NCBI GenBank assembly: GCA_036346405.1
Contig: CM070546.1
Location: 105,964,826 to 106,028,825 of the forward strand
Source: Phyllostachys edulis
Lineage: Eukaryota > Streptophyta > Magnoliopsida > Poales > Poaceae
Length of the DNA stretch: 64,000 nucleotides
Direction of reading: 5' to 3'
Positions 12,174 to 24,431 of the stretch are shown piece by piece. Below the pieces are notes generated by a model. It did not search any database. It was not told the DNA's origin and was given only the letters and a program-made list of their open reading frames with translations. The first letter of the stretch is position 1; each line of letters starts with the position of its first letter. The translations under genes and the position numbers were made by a program.

Positions 12174-13669
12174 AAAATGTTAGTCATAATGACAACTGTC
12201 ATTAATTACCAAAAAACTTTATTAACTCATAATCGTGGGTCTAGATTCTTCAGCCAGTCCTTCTCCCCGTGCCCTCTTAAAGTCTGCCCACCATTGAGCC
12301 AAGACACTGTGGGCCTATGGCCCGAGTTTTCACCGTTTTCCGTATTCCCTCCTTTTATTCTTTTAATTCTCTCTCTAATTCATTTACCCCTCTCAAGCAT
12401 TTTGGAATATTACATATAGGTTTAACTTTTTTTTTAATATTTTTGGAATTTAGGTTTCAAATTCGTTTCCAAATCAAATCTATAATCATCTTTTAATTTT
12501 TATTCAATTTGCATGGTGTTGGATCGCACTTGCCAATGATTTATTTTTTTATTTAAAGATGGAATTCATGTAGAAATAATTTTTTATTTATTTTAATTAT
12601 TATACCAATATTTTGTTTTTAGGTATTTACTTTGGAAGGCATATGGAAATTAAATTGCTATTTTCATTATTTTTATTCTAAATTTTAGTTCATTTGGACT
12701 GTACTTGACATGAACTCTTTCTTTTCATTTGTTAATTTTTATTTCTAATTTTAGTTATTTATGGATGTTACTTTGGAAGTCACATGGAAATCAAATTGCT
12801 AAATTTTATCTATTTTTTACTCTAAATTTTTTTCTTAGTTTAGATTGTGCTTGACATGGACTCTTTATTTTAATCTAAGCCGTTATAACTCGGGGCCATC
12901 AAATAAATGGCTAAATCTTTTCTCTAAGTGTATAATTAGTACAGATATACATATGTTCTTATATCTCTAAATCAACTATCAAATCTAAGCCTTTAAAATT
13001 AGAACCCACCAAATGTTTTGCTTTTTTGTGATTATTTCTAGCACATTTTTCTTTTTTCTTATTAACTCTAAAAGAACTGTCGTTAATTTTTGGTATATAA
13101 CTAGCCAAATGGCCCACAGAATTGCACAGCTAGTCCGATGATGCTCCTACTTATATTTCTATACTATTATAATTATGTTGAATTTGCATAATCAAATGGA
13201 GATGTTTTTTTAATGTGACAATATATTATGTATAGGTACATTGTTAGGGATATTATTACTCATTTTGGTGAGGATTCTTCTATGAAAGAGAATAATAAAA
13301 GCTTTATTTTTAGAAATAATATTGTTTTGAATGTTATGTTGGCCAATAAAAAATAATATACACAAATTATTTATAAATGATACTTCAATAATCTTATTTT
13401 AATATAAATATATTTTTGAAAAGAGTCAAGGTCAAACATGTGGCTTAGTTAATCTTACATTGACTACGGAGAAAATATTATGCTACTTCACCTATTTTTA
13501 TATTAATATTTTATAAATGCATTATGTTTTTAATACATAGATATTTGTGCAATCATGCATCTAACCTAAACATGTGATTAGTTTTTGACTCAATTGCAAC
13601 TTCATAGTCCACACGTACCCTTCTCTCATATGGTATTTCATACTTCAGCTTTCTCTTTTTATGGTAAGT
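12174..13669. other. AT-rich intergenic sequence without recognised genes
   Basis: More than 65% A/T by eye, without a credible reading frame. A segment with TTTACTTTGGAAG..CATATGGAAAT at about 12627 recurs near 12768, a weak local duplication. Nothing else recognised. Confidence 0.5.
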
Positions 13670-13860
13670 TAAGATATATACAAACAAGAGTTCTTGTAAG
13701 ACTCGACTTTAGGACGTCGATTTGTGTATTTTGTTGGATCTGAACTTGAGTGATGTTTTCTCCAATATTGCTTTGTGTTTGCTTTGGTTTCTTGTAGAGG
13801 AGTCCCTATGTATGAACCGTCTGTGATGAGGTGTTCAGTATAGCCTGTTTTGTAGTAATG
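13670..13860 (-). mobile_element. CACTA terminus facing left (head-to-head with element B)
   Basis: Read on the minus strand from 13860 it starts CATTACTACAAAACAGGC and continues TATACTGAACACCTCATCACAGACGGTTC. This closely matches the 5' end of element A (48682 inward: CACTACTACAAAACAGGC), so it is a CACTA terminal repeat with a C-to-T change giving CATTA. The element would extend leftward, but no transposase lies there, so it is either a short non-autonomous element or a broken end of element B that has been inverted. Confidence 0.6.
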
Positions 13861-14370
13861 GTTACATCTGGGATTTTCCTTGAAACTGCTCAGGATATTG
13901 AAATTATCACGCATTTATTCCTCGAAATCGCTCAGGATACGTAATTATCACAGTCAGTTTATAAATAGAACCGTTTGTGATAATGGCATACTTCACAGAC
14001 GGTTCTTAGTAATAACCGTATGTGATAATGGCATACTTCACAGGTGGTTCTCAATAAGAACCGTTTGTGATAATGAAACTTCACAGACAGTTCTTATTAA
14101 GAACCGTCTGTGATATACAGCTATTATATATAACCAGCCGTCCCGATAGACAGTCCTGCCCTTGGCACCTCCAACCCCTTCCCGTTTGAGCCGCCACCCC
14201 TCCTGCCTCCTCCCCCATTGCGCCACCTTAGAGACGAGAAGGAAGGGAAGGAAAGTAGGAAGCTAAAGAGAGGAGAAGGGAAGGAGGAAGCTAGGGAGGA
14301 GGATCTCACAGGATATTTGGAGTTTTCGTCGTGAGCTCTAAAGGTAACGATCTGCAACCCTTTTATATTT
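13861..14370 (+). mobile_element. CACTA element B: 5' repeat block, TATA and leader
   Basis: 13940-14115 is packed with CACAGACGGTTC and GAACCGTTTGTGA words in both orientations, the subterminal transposase-binding type of repeat. A TATA-like TATTATATATAACC at 14125 follows. From 14140 there is a pyrimidine- then purine-rich leader, and 14300-14370 (GATATTTGG..TTTTCGTCGTGAGCTC..GGTAACGATC) matches the leader of element A at 47940-48000. No CACTA terminus is found at the left edge. Homology to A stops at about 14371, where a Gypsy fragment abuts. Confidence 0.65.
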
Positions 14371-15207
14371 GCTTTCTTATCCTTCTTCTTATTCTTGGAC
14401 TTTTTTGCTTTCTTATCCTTCTTCTTACCAACTTCGCCTGGCTCTCGAGATGGATTGTCTTCACGATCAATTGTGTTGTTCCACCTCGACCGCCTCAGAG
14501 GCGAGTATATCGACGCCATTTCAAGAGTTCGCGATGTAGTAGGAGGATTTAAAGCAATATCCTCTCGTTATCTTTCTACTACGGACTCCGCTTGAAAGCC
14601 CCGATGACGATGAATCGAAACTTCCTAATTGAGTTACGAACCGATCAAGCGCTTTGATGGCTGGCGCAATGTCTCGTTGTCGCTCGTCTCATCCGGTGCA
14701 AGTCGTCGCCCTTTCTGTATGCGATTGTATGTGCCTTGGAAATTTGCCAAGAGAAGATCGCAGAGATGTTGCTAAGAATAGATCGACTCGAGTGGTTGGT
14801 TTAGTAACCACGATCGAGAGATCCTTCGAGTTACGCTTGGAAGGTAATTTGCTATCACATGCTCTCCTCCTCCCGCCGCCGAACAAGCTGCTGTGTAAAT
14901 TTGAAGGAATTCGATGAGATTTTGGGAACCATCAAACTTCTCCATGTTCACCGGTCGAAAACGAGGTGGCGGTAACAGCTCGGAGATCAAAGCGAGAATG
15001 CCCGACATCCAAGAATGACTTCTTGACGCCTCCTTTGCGTAAAAGAAGGGTTGATATCATCGTGGTCGACTCGACGATACCCAAGAATAAAGTTGACCCG
15101 AATTGCATAGGTCTCGGTCCCACGAGGGAATACTCCTCGTAGTTTATCTGCTGTTGCAGATTTCCATGTCGGAGTGGTGAACGATCACCTTTCCAAGGAG
15201 CTTGTTG
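14371..15207 (-). pseudogene. Gypsy gag fragment, antisense copy
   Basis: The complement matches 39119 to about 39930 of the full-length Gypsy element inside A. It includes the gag segment with the motif FRPVNMEKFDGSQN (complement of about 14920-14960) followed by the EFLQIYT motif, typical of a plant Gypsy capsid-type gag. Numerous single-base insertions and deletions separate the two copies, and no long frame survives. It ends on the right with TGTTG, the complement of the CAACA target duplication next to the solo LTR in element A. It therefore descends from a Gypsy copy that already carried the same solo-LTR insertion. Confidence 0.8.
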
Positions 15208-16751
15208 TGTTGGGTCACGGGGTAGGCTACGATAGCTACAAACAAAAATTTCTACCACGCTAACCAGATGCCAAGCAAGTAGATGATCATAGATCGTTAC
15301 AATGACGCCAGAGAGCAGCGGAAGAAGGATTGGAGCAACCGTCCAACGAAGAGCGCCGATGTAGTGGTCGAGTCGATCGTCTAATGTCCTCACGAGCCGA
15401 TCGCTCCTCCAAAGAATGTCTCGCGGTTCCTCAGAAGATCGCGGATCGCCCTCAAGCGCAACAATCGTAGTAGCGCCTACTCAGTATCCACACGCCCAGG
15501 GAAGGAACAACCAACGCCGGTGTGCAAAGACCAAGTCGCGCGGTGGAGCTCTCAAGGAGATGGCGGCTAGGGTTTTGGTGGTGTTTCACGATCTTTCCCA
15601 ATAGCCTCATGCACCTCCTTATATAGTGCTCGTGACGGATCCTATCCAGGACACGCCATTTAATCAGATTCGCATCGGGTTTGTTCCAACCTGCTATGTG
15701 TGACCAGAGGTTCATGTGTAGTTCGGTTGTGATTCGAAACCGCTTCCGATCACGAGTCGAGAGGCTCCTAGCGTAACATATCGATTCCTAAAACACACAA
15801 ATTATATCGGACGAACCTTAATGCAATATGATATACGACCAGGTCCTCATCACTTACGACTGTGTCCTATCTCTATACGACACCAGATTTGATCACGCAC
15901 TCAACTCAGAACTCCCACGACTTGGTTTCACCACTCGTGATTACGCTCGACCGCCACGACTTGCTTGTATCTCCATACGACCTACCAGAGTCGGTCGAAC
16001 TAAGGACCTACTCATGTATTCTCCCTTTGCCTCACGATATCTGGTTGAACTCCTGTGAGATGTTGTGTCATCCATGGACTGCTCAATACTTTCTCGATCG
16101 AGTATCGATAACCTTATGTGGTCGAACACTTCGACTCCTAGTGGCATGGCCATGCACTTTCTTTATCCGATCACAACGAGGGCCCAGAGACATCTCTCTG
16201 TTATGTTAGGAGGGCAAATCCCATATCCCATCAAATCACATTCCTCTCCATGTTTCAGAGCATACCCAAAGCTACCTTTATAACTACCCGATTCATTTGT
16301 AGCGCTTGGCAACCCCTAAGAGTGCTCTTACACATGTAGGAAACCATGTCGATCTCGTGTCTAAGGATTATACATCATCATTGCTTGAGACCAACTAATG
16401 ACACATAGATTCATAACAATCTCAATAGTGTCTCAAGGTGGGTCTTATCCAACATCATGTTCTCTAACATGTGTCCATATTATCGGTTTGATATCCCCAT
16501 ATTTATGACTCGTGAAACATAGTCATCAACCAATACATATGCTAGTCTATTCATATGTGTCCTCATATGTTTACTTACTGTGGATCGTAAGAATAATTAT
16601 CGCGTAAATATAGAGTTTCACAACCAAGTCACATACTTGATAATAAATATTAACAATATTATTCTAGGAACAAGATAACACATTATCCAATGTCATGAAC
16701 ATAATGAAATGTAATCATCTCTATGATTGCCTCTAGGGCATATTTCCAACA
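15208..16751 (-). mobile_element. Angela-like Copia LTR, copy 2 (minus strand)
   Basis: Boundaries are TGTTGGGTCACGGGG at 15208 and GGGCATATTTCCAACA ending at 16751. Length is 1544 bp. The left flank is TGTTG, the same insertion site as the LTR at 37554-39118, but the right flank is TCTGA instead of TGTTG, so the two sides no longer match. This fits LTR-to-LTR recombination with another copy, or deletion ending at the LTR edge. Confidence 0.85.
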
Positions 16752-19700
16752 TCTGAGCCCTCAGATCTTTGTTGGATGGTCCGATCTGCATAGGCGTTCA
16801 GCCAGTCCGAACGTCCCAACCATTTTGGACCGCCCGATCCAGTTCAATGGCTGAGATCTAGCGTTAGCTCTGATGGTCCGAACGACCCAATCACTTTGGT
16901 CTGTTCGATTGAAATCCAATGGCTCCCGCTTCTCCCGCTCTTATCTCGCTATCGCAGACCTCCCTTTTGTTAGATCTGACCGTTAGGACCTCCCCTTTGG
17001 AGATCTTAACCATCGAGACCTCCCCTTTGTTAGATCTGACCGTTAGGACCTCCCCTTTGGAGATCTTAACCGCTCGGACCTCCCTTTGTTAGATCTCGAC
17101 TGCTAGAACCTCCCTTTGGAGATCTTAACTGCTCGGACCTCCCTTTGTTAGATCTCGACCGTTAGGACCCCCTTGGAGATCTTAACCATCCGCATTCTCC
17201 CTTTGTTAGATCTCGACCGTTAGGACCTCCCTTTGGAGATATTAACCGTCTGCATTCTCCCTTTGTTAGATCTCGACCGTTAGGACCTCCCTGCTGGAGA
17301 TCTTAACCGTCTGCACTCTCCTTTGTTAGATCTCGATTGTTAGGACCTCCCTTTGGGGATCTTAACTATTCGCATTCTCCCTTGATTTGATCTCGACTAT
17401 CGGGACCTCCCCCTTGAGAGATCTGACCATCAGGACCTCCCCTTGATTTGATCTGACCATCAGGACCTCCCCGTTGAGAGATCTGGCCGTCAGGACCACC
17501 CCGTTGTTGGTGTCTTTTGGACCACCTGTCCGTAGGACCTCCCCTTGAGCTTTGACTAGCCCCATTTGTCAGTCATGACCTCTTTCTTTATCCTTTGAAC
17601 ATGTCCTTTGCACTTGAAAGTCCTCAAAGCATTTAATATCTGTTGTGTCGCATTAAATTCTACTACCTTTTTACAGCACCCGTGCTATTCTTTAGTCCCA
17701 TCTTTTGCCTGCTCCTATTGTCCTTTTCACCAACTCTTGAACACGTATACCCTTGGAAATCCCGATGGCTCCAGCTATATAAGCATGGGAAGCCCTTCCC
17801 TTTTCACCTTTTTCCCCATTTCTACTCCTCAGCTCCACCGACTAGTTCTCGGACCTCCCTTCAAGCTCTCTGGACCACCTCTCATTAGCTTCGGACCTCC
17901 TCCAGCAAGCTCCTTGGACCTCCTCCTGATCATCTAAACTCTCTGTTGGTTTTATTTTGGAGTTTCTTTGGATCTTATTAGAGCTCTATTTGAGTTATTT
18001 TGTTTCCCACCGTGTAGATTGCGAAGGCAGTGAAGAACAAGGGTTCCTTGAGGAAGAAGAAGACACTCAAGCCTTTGAGCAAGGCAAGTTACACCCTTGA
18101 CCATGTTGCACCCATTACTTCAAATTGCTATGTTCTGTTTCAAAGGTTTATGCATGCTTATTTTACTTACTTATTTCAATACCTGTCTTTAAGATTCATA
18201 GTTATGCCAAAATCCTTAGTATGGCTAATCTTGACATTGAACCAAACATGTTTTCACCCTAGTTGAAAATTGGTTACAGGCAATAGCATGAACCAGAACC
18301 TTTTGGAAAGGAAAAAGCTTAGTTGTGCTTAGACCAAAAGTATTTGATTTTGGGAAGTTTTATCTCCATTGACCAACTGTTGTTTAAAAATGTTTTGGCC
18401 ATGGCATTGGGTTGTCGTGGAGGTATGAAAATGGTGCTGGGAAAGCAAAGAAATGGAAAATGGATTTGGTCTTGGGTGAATTGGTTGGCTTGGCTGGTGC
18501 AATGTTTATGCACGAACTCAATCCTAGGTAAGGTTGAGGTCCAGGGGTATGTGGTGGTCGCCCAAGCCAGTTAAGGACCGGTCTGCGAGCCGCATCTTGC
18601 TAGCCACCATCGTGCAACTACTTGTCCTGTGTGGGTAGAACTTGGCTGATTAATTTGCAAAGCTCCATCGTGGTTGATCCTGTTGGTGCGGTGGGTAGTC
18701 ATGTTAAGACCTTTGTAGTCCCACCTGGCGCAAGAGGGGGCCAGAACCTAGCGGATGGGTAATCCAAAGGGGGCAAAACCTTAGCGAGGGTGGACTGCGG
18801 TGGAGTGATGCATTGTAAAGGCCTTGTCATGTACTCTAGACCTCTCACCAAAGGAAGTGTGAGGTGGCGTTGACGAATGCCAAACAAACTAGAGAAGTCA
18901 TGTCAAGTGGGTAAAGCTGTACACCTCTGCATAGCATAAAACTATTCGAATAGCCGTGTCCACGGTTATGAACATGCTAGCAAAGCCACTCAAAGTTAGC
19001 TCTTGGTTTTGATTTTCAAAGGACTTATGAAATGGTTTTGGGATTTCTATCCAAATGGTTTTTGGGCGGGGAGCCTTGTGACAGGAAGGTATCCTTCACA
19101 CTTTGTTGATGAATGTTATCCAACTGTAAAATTGAACTTCGAAAATGAATTTTAACTATTGTACATGCTTTGAAACTTATTACTTGTAATTGGAAATAAA
19201 CTTGGCTTTATGCAAATCAACCATATAAGCTCTCCCTTTGATACCCATGTATGCATGTCATATTGTTATTTGACGGGTGTGACTTGCGAGCATGGTTGTT
19301 GTGCTCATTCTTGCTTGATTAATCATTGAGCAGGAGAGGACTATGAAGAGGATGAACCGCAAGATGACTAGGTCGCACCCTCCAGCCAATTACCTGTGGT
19401 GTATTGGATGGACATGGTTTTGCTTCCGCTGTGTATTTTGCTTTGTTGTTGTGGCTTGTAAGCAACCTTGTAATCAACTCCCTTGCTGTTAATAAAGTCT
19501 TTTGTGGATGTATGTTATCACTTGTAACTGCTGCGAGAACTAGCCATTGATCCTTGGGGGCTAGCTCGGATCACAGGAGATTTAGGACTTTTCCAAGTCC
19601 CATGACCTCCTCGGGTTGGTCTCTTGACCTCCCTCAGGTCTGGTCATGGCTCCTGGAGAGGTCCTGAGTCTCAAGACCTTCTCGGCTAGTTCTCGACCTC

Positions 19701-19833
19701 CGGAAGGTCCTGGCCGACCTCCGGGAGGCCTTGGAGGATCGCCTGAGATCTTTGGACCTCCTGGGAGGTCCTGGTGCACTCTCAGGGAGGTCTTGGAGGA
19801 CCTCTCGGGATGGCCCCTGGCCGGGTCGCCACA
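16752..19833 (+). mobile_element. Truncated giant Gypsy-type LTR
   Basis: A noncoding LTR body: GACCTCC array at 16960-17560, a TATA-containing segment (AGCTATATAAGCATGGG, about 17772), an AAGGCAAGTTACACCC segment (about 18081), TTCGAATAGCCGTGTCCACGG at about 18947, and AATAAAGTC at about 19491. The last three recur in order in the LTR at 50380-54231 (AAGGCAAGTTATACC, ATTCGAATAGCCGTGTCCGCGG, GTGTGACTTGCGAG-like), so the two are related. The right end is CACA at 19830-19833, where element B resumes (AGCACCACCTACC, as in A). The left end is truncated at the Copia LTR; the TGTAAC start is missing. Confidence 0.65.
16960..17560 (+). repeat. GACCTCC tandem array
   Basis: About 18 degenerate units alternate TTTGTTAGATCTCGACCG and TTTGGAGATCTTAACCG, each joined to TTAGGACCTCCC or a variant. 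The two-unit period is about 60 bp. The same array occurs inverted at 1-800. A further degenerate set of GACCTCC words occurs near the LTR's right end at 19600-19810. Confidence 0.8.
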
Positions 19834-22435
19834 AGCACCACCTACCAAGCCAAGAAGGTTCTTTGTCCATTGGAAATGAAAGTAGAAAGAATACATGTAT
19901 GTCCGAACGATTGTATCCTCTACCGTAAAGAGTATGCAGACATGCATGTATGTCCCGTGTGCAAAGCATCACGATACAAGCGTAAGAATCCTACTAAGGT
20001 GAAGCAAGGACCTCCTGCTAATGTGTTGTGGTATCTGCTTGTAATCCCACGTTTGAAGCGTTTATTTGCGAACCAAAAGGAGGCAAGATTGCTGCATTGG
20101 CACTCAGAGGAGCGTAAGAAAGATAGAAAGCTAAGACACCCTGCTGATTCTGCCCAGTGAAGAAACTTCGATCAGAGCTTTGAAGTGTTCGGTGCGGAAC
20201 CGAAGAAAATAAGGTTAGGGTTAAGTACAGATGGAATGAATCCTTTTGGTAACATTAGCAGCCAACATAGCATCTGGCCTGTGAATCTATGTATGTACAA
20301 TCTTCCTCCTTAACTCTGTATGAAGCAAAAGTACATTTTGATGTTACTACTTATCCAAGGGCCGAAGCAACTGGGTAACGATATTGATGTGTACCTAGCA
20401 CCATTGCTAGAAGATCTTGTGATACTGTGGGACGAAGGGGTACAAGTATGGGATGCGTACAAACGAGAGAACTTCACTTTACGCGCCATATTGTTCTGCA
20501 CCATCAATGATTTTTCTACCCTTGGTAACCTGTCGAGATTCAGTACAAAAGGAGCCAAAGCCTGTCCACGCTGCTTAGATGGTACTGAGACTGTATGGCT
20601 GAACAACTCACATAAAACTATGTACATGCGTCACCATAGGTTCCTTCCTAAGATTCACCCATTCTGCAAGATGAAGAAACAATTCGACGGAAATAAGGAA
20701 GACGGTTCAGCTCCAAGGGCTTTTAGAGGGAAAGAGGTCTATGATATGGTTAAAGATATCGATATTGTACTTGGAAAGGGATGTAAATTGAGGACCCGTT
20801 AGAAAAACATTTGGAAGAAGTGGTCAATTTTTTGGGATTTGTCTTATTGGGAGCACTTAGAAGTTCGCCATTGCATTGATGTCATACACATAGAGAAGAA
20901 TATATGTGATAGCTTGATTGATCTCTTACTGAACATTAGTGGCAAAACAAAGGATGGTGTCATCACACGGCGTGACTTGGTTGATATGAACATAAGGATC
21001 GAGCTAGGACCGAGCTAGCACTGAAAGAGACCGATAAAGGTCGAACGTACCTTTCCCTAGCTTGCTACACTCTGTCCAAGGCCAAAAGAACTGAACTGTG
21101 CTAGAGCTTGTATGGTGTGAAAGTTTCGTCCGGTTACTCCGCTAGCATTAAGAAACCTGTTTCTATGGAAGATTTAAAATTAATTGGTATGAAGTCTCAT
21201 GATTGTTATGCGTTGATGACACAAATACTTCCTGTTGCAATTAGGAGTATCTTGCCGAACAAGGTCTGAGTGGCAATCTTGAGGCTGTGTTATTTCTTTA
21301 ACTCAATTGCTGAGAAGGTCATCGATCCCGAAGGACTAGATGCTCTATAGGCCGAGGTGGTGACGACTCTATGTCATCTTGAGATGTATTTCCCTTCATC
21401 ATTTTTTGATATCATGGTCTATCTCATTGTTCACCTTGTGAAAGAGATAGAGATATGCAGCCCTGTGTTCCTACGTCATATGTACCCGTTCGATAGGTAC
21501 ATGGGAATTATCAAGTCCTACGTACGGAATCGTTCTCGACCGGAGGGCAGCATCATCGAAGGTTATGCAACTAAAGAGGTTATTGAGTTCTGCGTTGACT
21601 ACATGACTCAGGTGGAACCAATAAGTGTGCCTCTATCTCGCCATGAGGGGAGACGTATGGAATGGATTTCACGGTCTTGCAACACATGACCTAAGTGTCC
21701 CCGTACATCGACGAGCACAAAGATATGATACGCCAACAGAATCCAGACCGGTCGGAGGTTTGGATTACAAGAGAGCACAACCGTCGATTTAACGAATGGT
21801 TAAAGGTGCGATTCACTAGGAGGTCATCAAGGCCGATACCGCTATGGTTGGCAAAAGGGCTAAAATGTATAATTGTGACATGGCAAGGATAATGACATAA
21901 ATGGGTACATATTTTATATGGCACTCAGATAGGAAGAGCATACCCGTATCAAATGTGTCCGTGATATATGCATTTCACGAGCAGTTCAATACCACTAGGC
22001 CACGTGGGTTGAACTCCTACTATGGGTTCGTAGAGGAGATTTGGGAGCTCGACTACGTACTTTTCAAGATCCCCCTGTTTCGATGCTATTGGATTAAACT
22101 TTCATAGGGTGTGAAGGTCGACAAGTACAGCGTCACTACTGTGGACCTCAAACGTGTCGGATACAAGGACGAACCATTCGTACTCGCTAAGCAAGTTGTT
22201 CAAGTTTTTTATGTAACGGACCCAACAAATAAGAACCGTCACGTAGTTCTTCATGGAAAAAGAAGGATTGTCAGAGTTGAGAATGTCGTGGTGAGGAAGA
22301 GTACAATCAATTTGACGAGTTGCCTCCTTTTGGAGATGGCATCAGGCTCGAGAAAGAACCCAGTGAGGAAGCTAGCTATATGCACGTCGATCATCATGAA
22401 GGGCTATATTTTAATTAAGAATTTATTCCATTGTA
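19834..22435 (+). pseudogene. CACTA element B TNP2 transposase (5'-truncated, many stops)
   Basis: TNP2-type (Transposase_21) proteins mobilise CACTA elements. The copy starts abruptly within TNP2 (STTYQAKKVLCPLEM), lacking the transposase-associated zinc-binding domain and the first part of the protein that A still has. Family motifs in order: CILYRKEYADMH (about 19910), DGMNPFG (about 20230), GPKQLGNDIDVYL (about 20360), CTINDFSTLGNLS (20500-20540), FRGKEVYDMVKD, a damaged DUF4218-like part (21357-21690) and a DUF4216-like C terminus (about 21960-22300, NSYYGFVEEIWELDY). Stops and frameshifts interrupt it repeatedly, notably over 20800-21360. The upstream boundary coincides with the end of a foreign LTR at 19833. 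It is clearly more decayed than A's copy and cannot supply transposase. Confidence 0.88.
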
Positions 22436-22440
22436 ATTTA

Positions 22441-24008
22441 TGCTGGGTCGCGGGGTAGGCTACGATAGCTAGAAAAAAAAATCTACCACGCAAACCAGGA
22501 AGCCATGCAAATAGATGATTATAGATCGTTACCACCAGACGCGCAGAGCAGTGGAAGAAGGGTTGGAGCAGCCTGGTCCAACGTATAGCGCGTCGATGTA
22601 GTGGTTGTAGTCGATCGTCCAACGTCCAGCAAGTCGATGCAGTGGTCGTAGTCGATCGTCTCCTCCAGCAACCTCTGCAGTTCCTCGTGAAGATCGCGGA
22701 TCGTCCTCAAGCGCAACAATCGTAGTAGCGCCTACGGATCCACACATCCGTAGGGAGGAACAACCATACGCGCAGTGCTAGCACCAAGTCGCACGGTAGA
22801 GCTCTCAGAAGATGGTGGCTAGGGTTTGGTGGTGTTTCACACGCACCTCCTAACAAAATTTCATGCATCTCCTTATATAGTGCTCGTGGCGGATCCTATC
22901 CAACACGCCATTTAATCGTATTCGTCTTGGTTTGTTCCAACCCGCTAATGTGTGACCCAGAGGTTCATGCGTGTCGGTTGTGACTGGAAACCCTTTCCGA
23001 TCACTAGTAAAAGCGGCTCCTAGCGTAACATAGCGATTCCTAATACACACAAATTATATCGGACGAACCTTAATGCAATATGATCTATGATCGTCCTCAT
23101 CACTTACGGCCGGTCCCATCTCTATCGACCAGTTCAGATGTGGTCATGACCATTCAGAACTCCCACGACCGTGTTCACGACCACTCTGGATTACGCTCGA
23201 TCGGCCTCAGACCAGCTCAGTATCTACATACGACCGACCAGAATCGATCGAATCGAGTGACCTACTCGTATACTCCTTTTGCCTCACGATGTCTAGTTGA
23301 ACTCCTGTGAGATATTGTGTCATCCATGGACTGCTCAATTCTTTCTCGATCGAGTGTCAGATAACTTTACGTGGTCGAACACTTCGACTACTAGTGGCAC
23401 GGCCATGCACTTTCTTTATCCGATCACAATGAGGGGTCCAGAGACATCTCTCCTGTTATGTTAGGAGGGGCAAATCCCATGTTCGACCAGTCACATTCCT
23501 CTCCATGTTTCACAGCATACCTGAAAGCTACCTTTATAACTACCTAGTTACGGTGTAGCGTTTGGCAACCCCTAAGAGTGCTATTACACATGTAGAAAAC
23601 CATGCTGATCTCAGGTCTAAGGATTATACATCATCATTGCTTGAGACCAACTAACGACACATAGAATCATAATAATCTCAATAGTGTCTCAAGGTGGGCC
23701 TAATCCAACATCATGTTCTCTAACATGTGTCCATATTATTGGTTTGATATCTCCATATCTATGACTCGTGAAACATAGTCATCAACCAATACATATGCTA
23801 GTCTATTCATATGTGTCCTCATATGTTTCTGACCAGGGATCGTATAAGAATAATTATCGCAGAAATATAGAGTTTCACAACCAAGTCACATACTTGATAA
23901 TCAATATTAACAACATTATTCTAGGAACAAGATAACATATTATCCAATATAATGAATATAATGAAATGTAATAATCTCTATGATTGCCTCTAGGGCATAT
24001 TTCCAACA
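22441..24008 (-). mobile_element. Angela-like Copia solo LTR, copy 3 (minus strand)
   Basis: It spans TGCTGGGTCGCGGGG (22441) to GGGCATATTTCCAACA (24008), 1568 bp, with a perfect 5-bp target duplication ATTTA at 22436-22440 and 24009-24013. Removing it joins B's TNP2 3' region (AGAATTTATTCCATTGTA) to TTATTCCATAACATG, which continues in homology with A. This is a clean solo LTR insertion just downstream of the TNP2 gene. Confidence 0.93.
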
Positions 24009-24352
24009 ATTTATTCCATAACATGAGACATGATTTGTGTTTTCTACTCTTGGTTATTATTTCACTGTCAATGTGGACTTGCCATGTGTTATGGACTTGT
24101 CATCTCTGATTTTGTTGTCAATGTGGACTTCATTGTAACATGGAATGGTAATATCAGGCACTTGTACAACCTATTTGTCTCATGTCCTAATATGTCAAGT
24201 ATGATGGACTTAATGTCTCCTTGCTCTTGTATGGCTTATAAAGGTTCATGTTATGAACTAGTATGCTATAGAATACTTGTATGCACATATCTCTAAACTT
24301 TTTTTAATTTGGTCACGTGCTAGCCGAAAAACATAGTAGCTATAGAATGAAC
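24009..24352 (+). other. CACTA element B: TNP2 3' untranslated region
   Basis: Repeated words GTCAATGTGGACTTGCCATGTG and ATGGACTTGTCATC align with A at about 32250-32390 read on the minus strand. This is shared noncoding DNA after TNP2. No gene is seen. Confidence 0.6.
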
Positions 24353-24431
24353 TATCACATAGTAGCATACCGTCTGTGATTACTTATCACAAACGGTTCC
24401 ATAATAGAGCTATCTGTGATATCCCTTTATT
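24353..24431 (+). repeat. Element B: internal terminal-like repeat block
   Basis: The block holds CCGTCTGTGATTACTTATCAC, AAACGGTTCCATAATAGAGC and CTATCTGTGATA, the same vocabulary as the CACTA subterminal repeats, yet it lies in mid-element between TNP2 and the second gene. A block with the same CCATAATAGAACC core stands at the equivalent place in A (31427-31586). A shared CTAGGGTTT-like phrase and leader follow. Confidence 0.75.

Noticed and set aside
6488..12419. Target duplication TATAG at 6488-6492 and 12415-12419 bracketing one element
   Set aside because: A 5-mer match is easily found by chance over this distance, and no LTR end structure was seen next to 12415.
22404..22747. Several short frames at the left edge of the solo LTR
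   Set aside because: Shared among LTR copies 2-4 as noncoding LTR sequence with changing frames.
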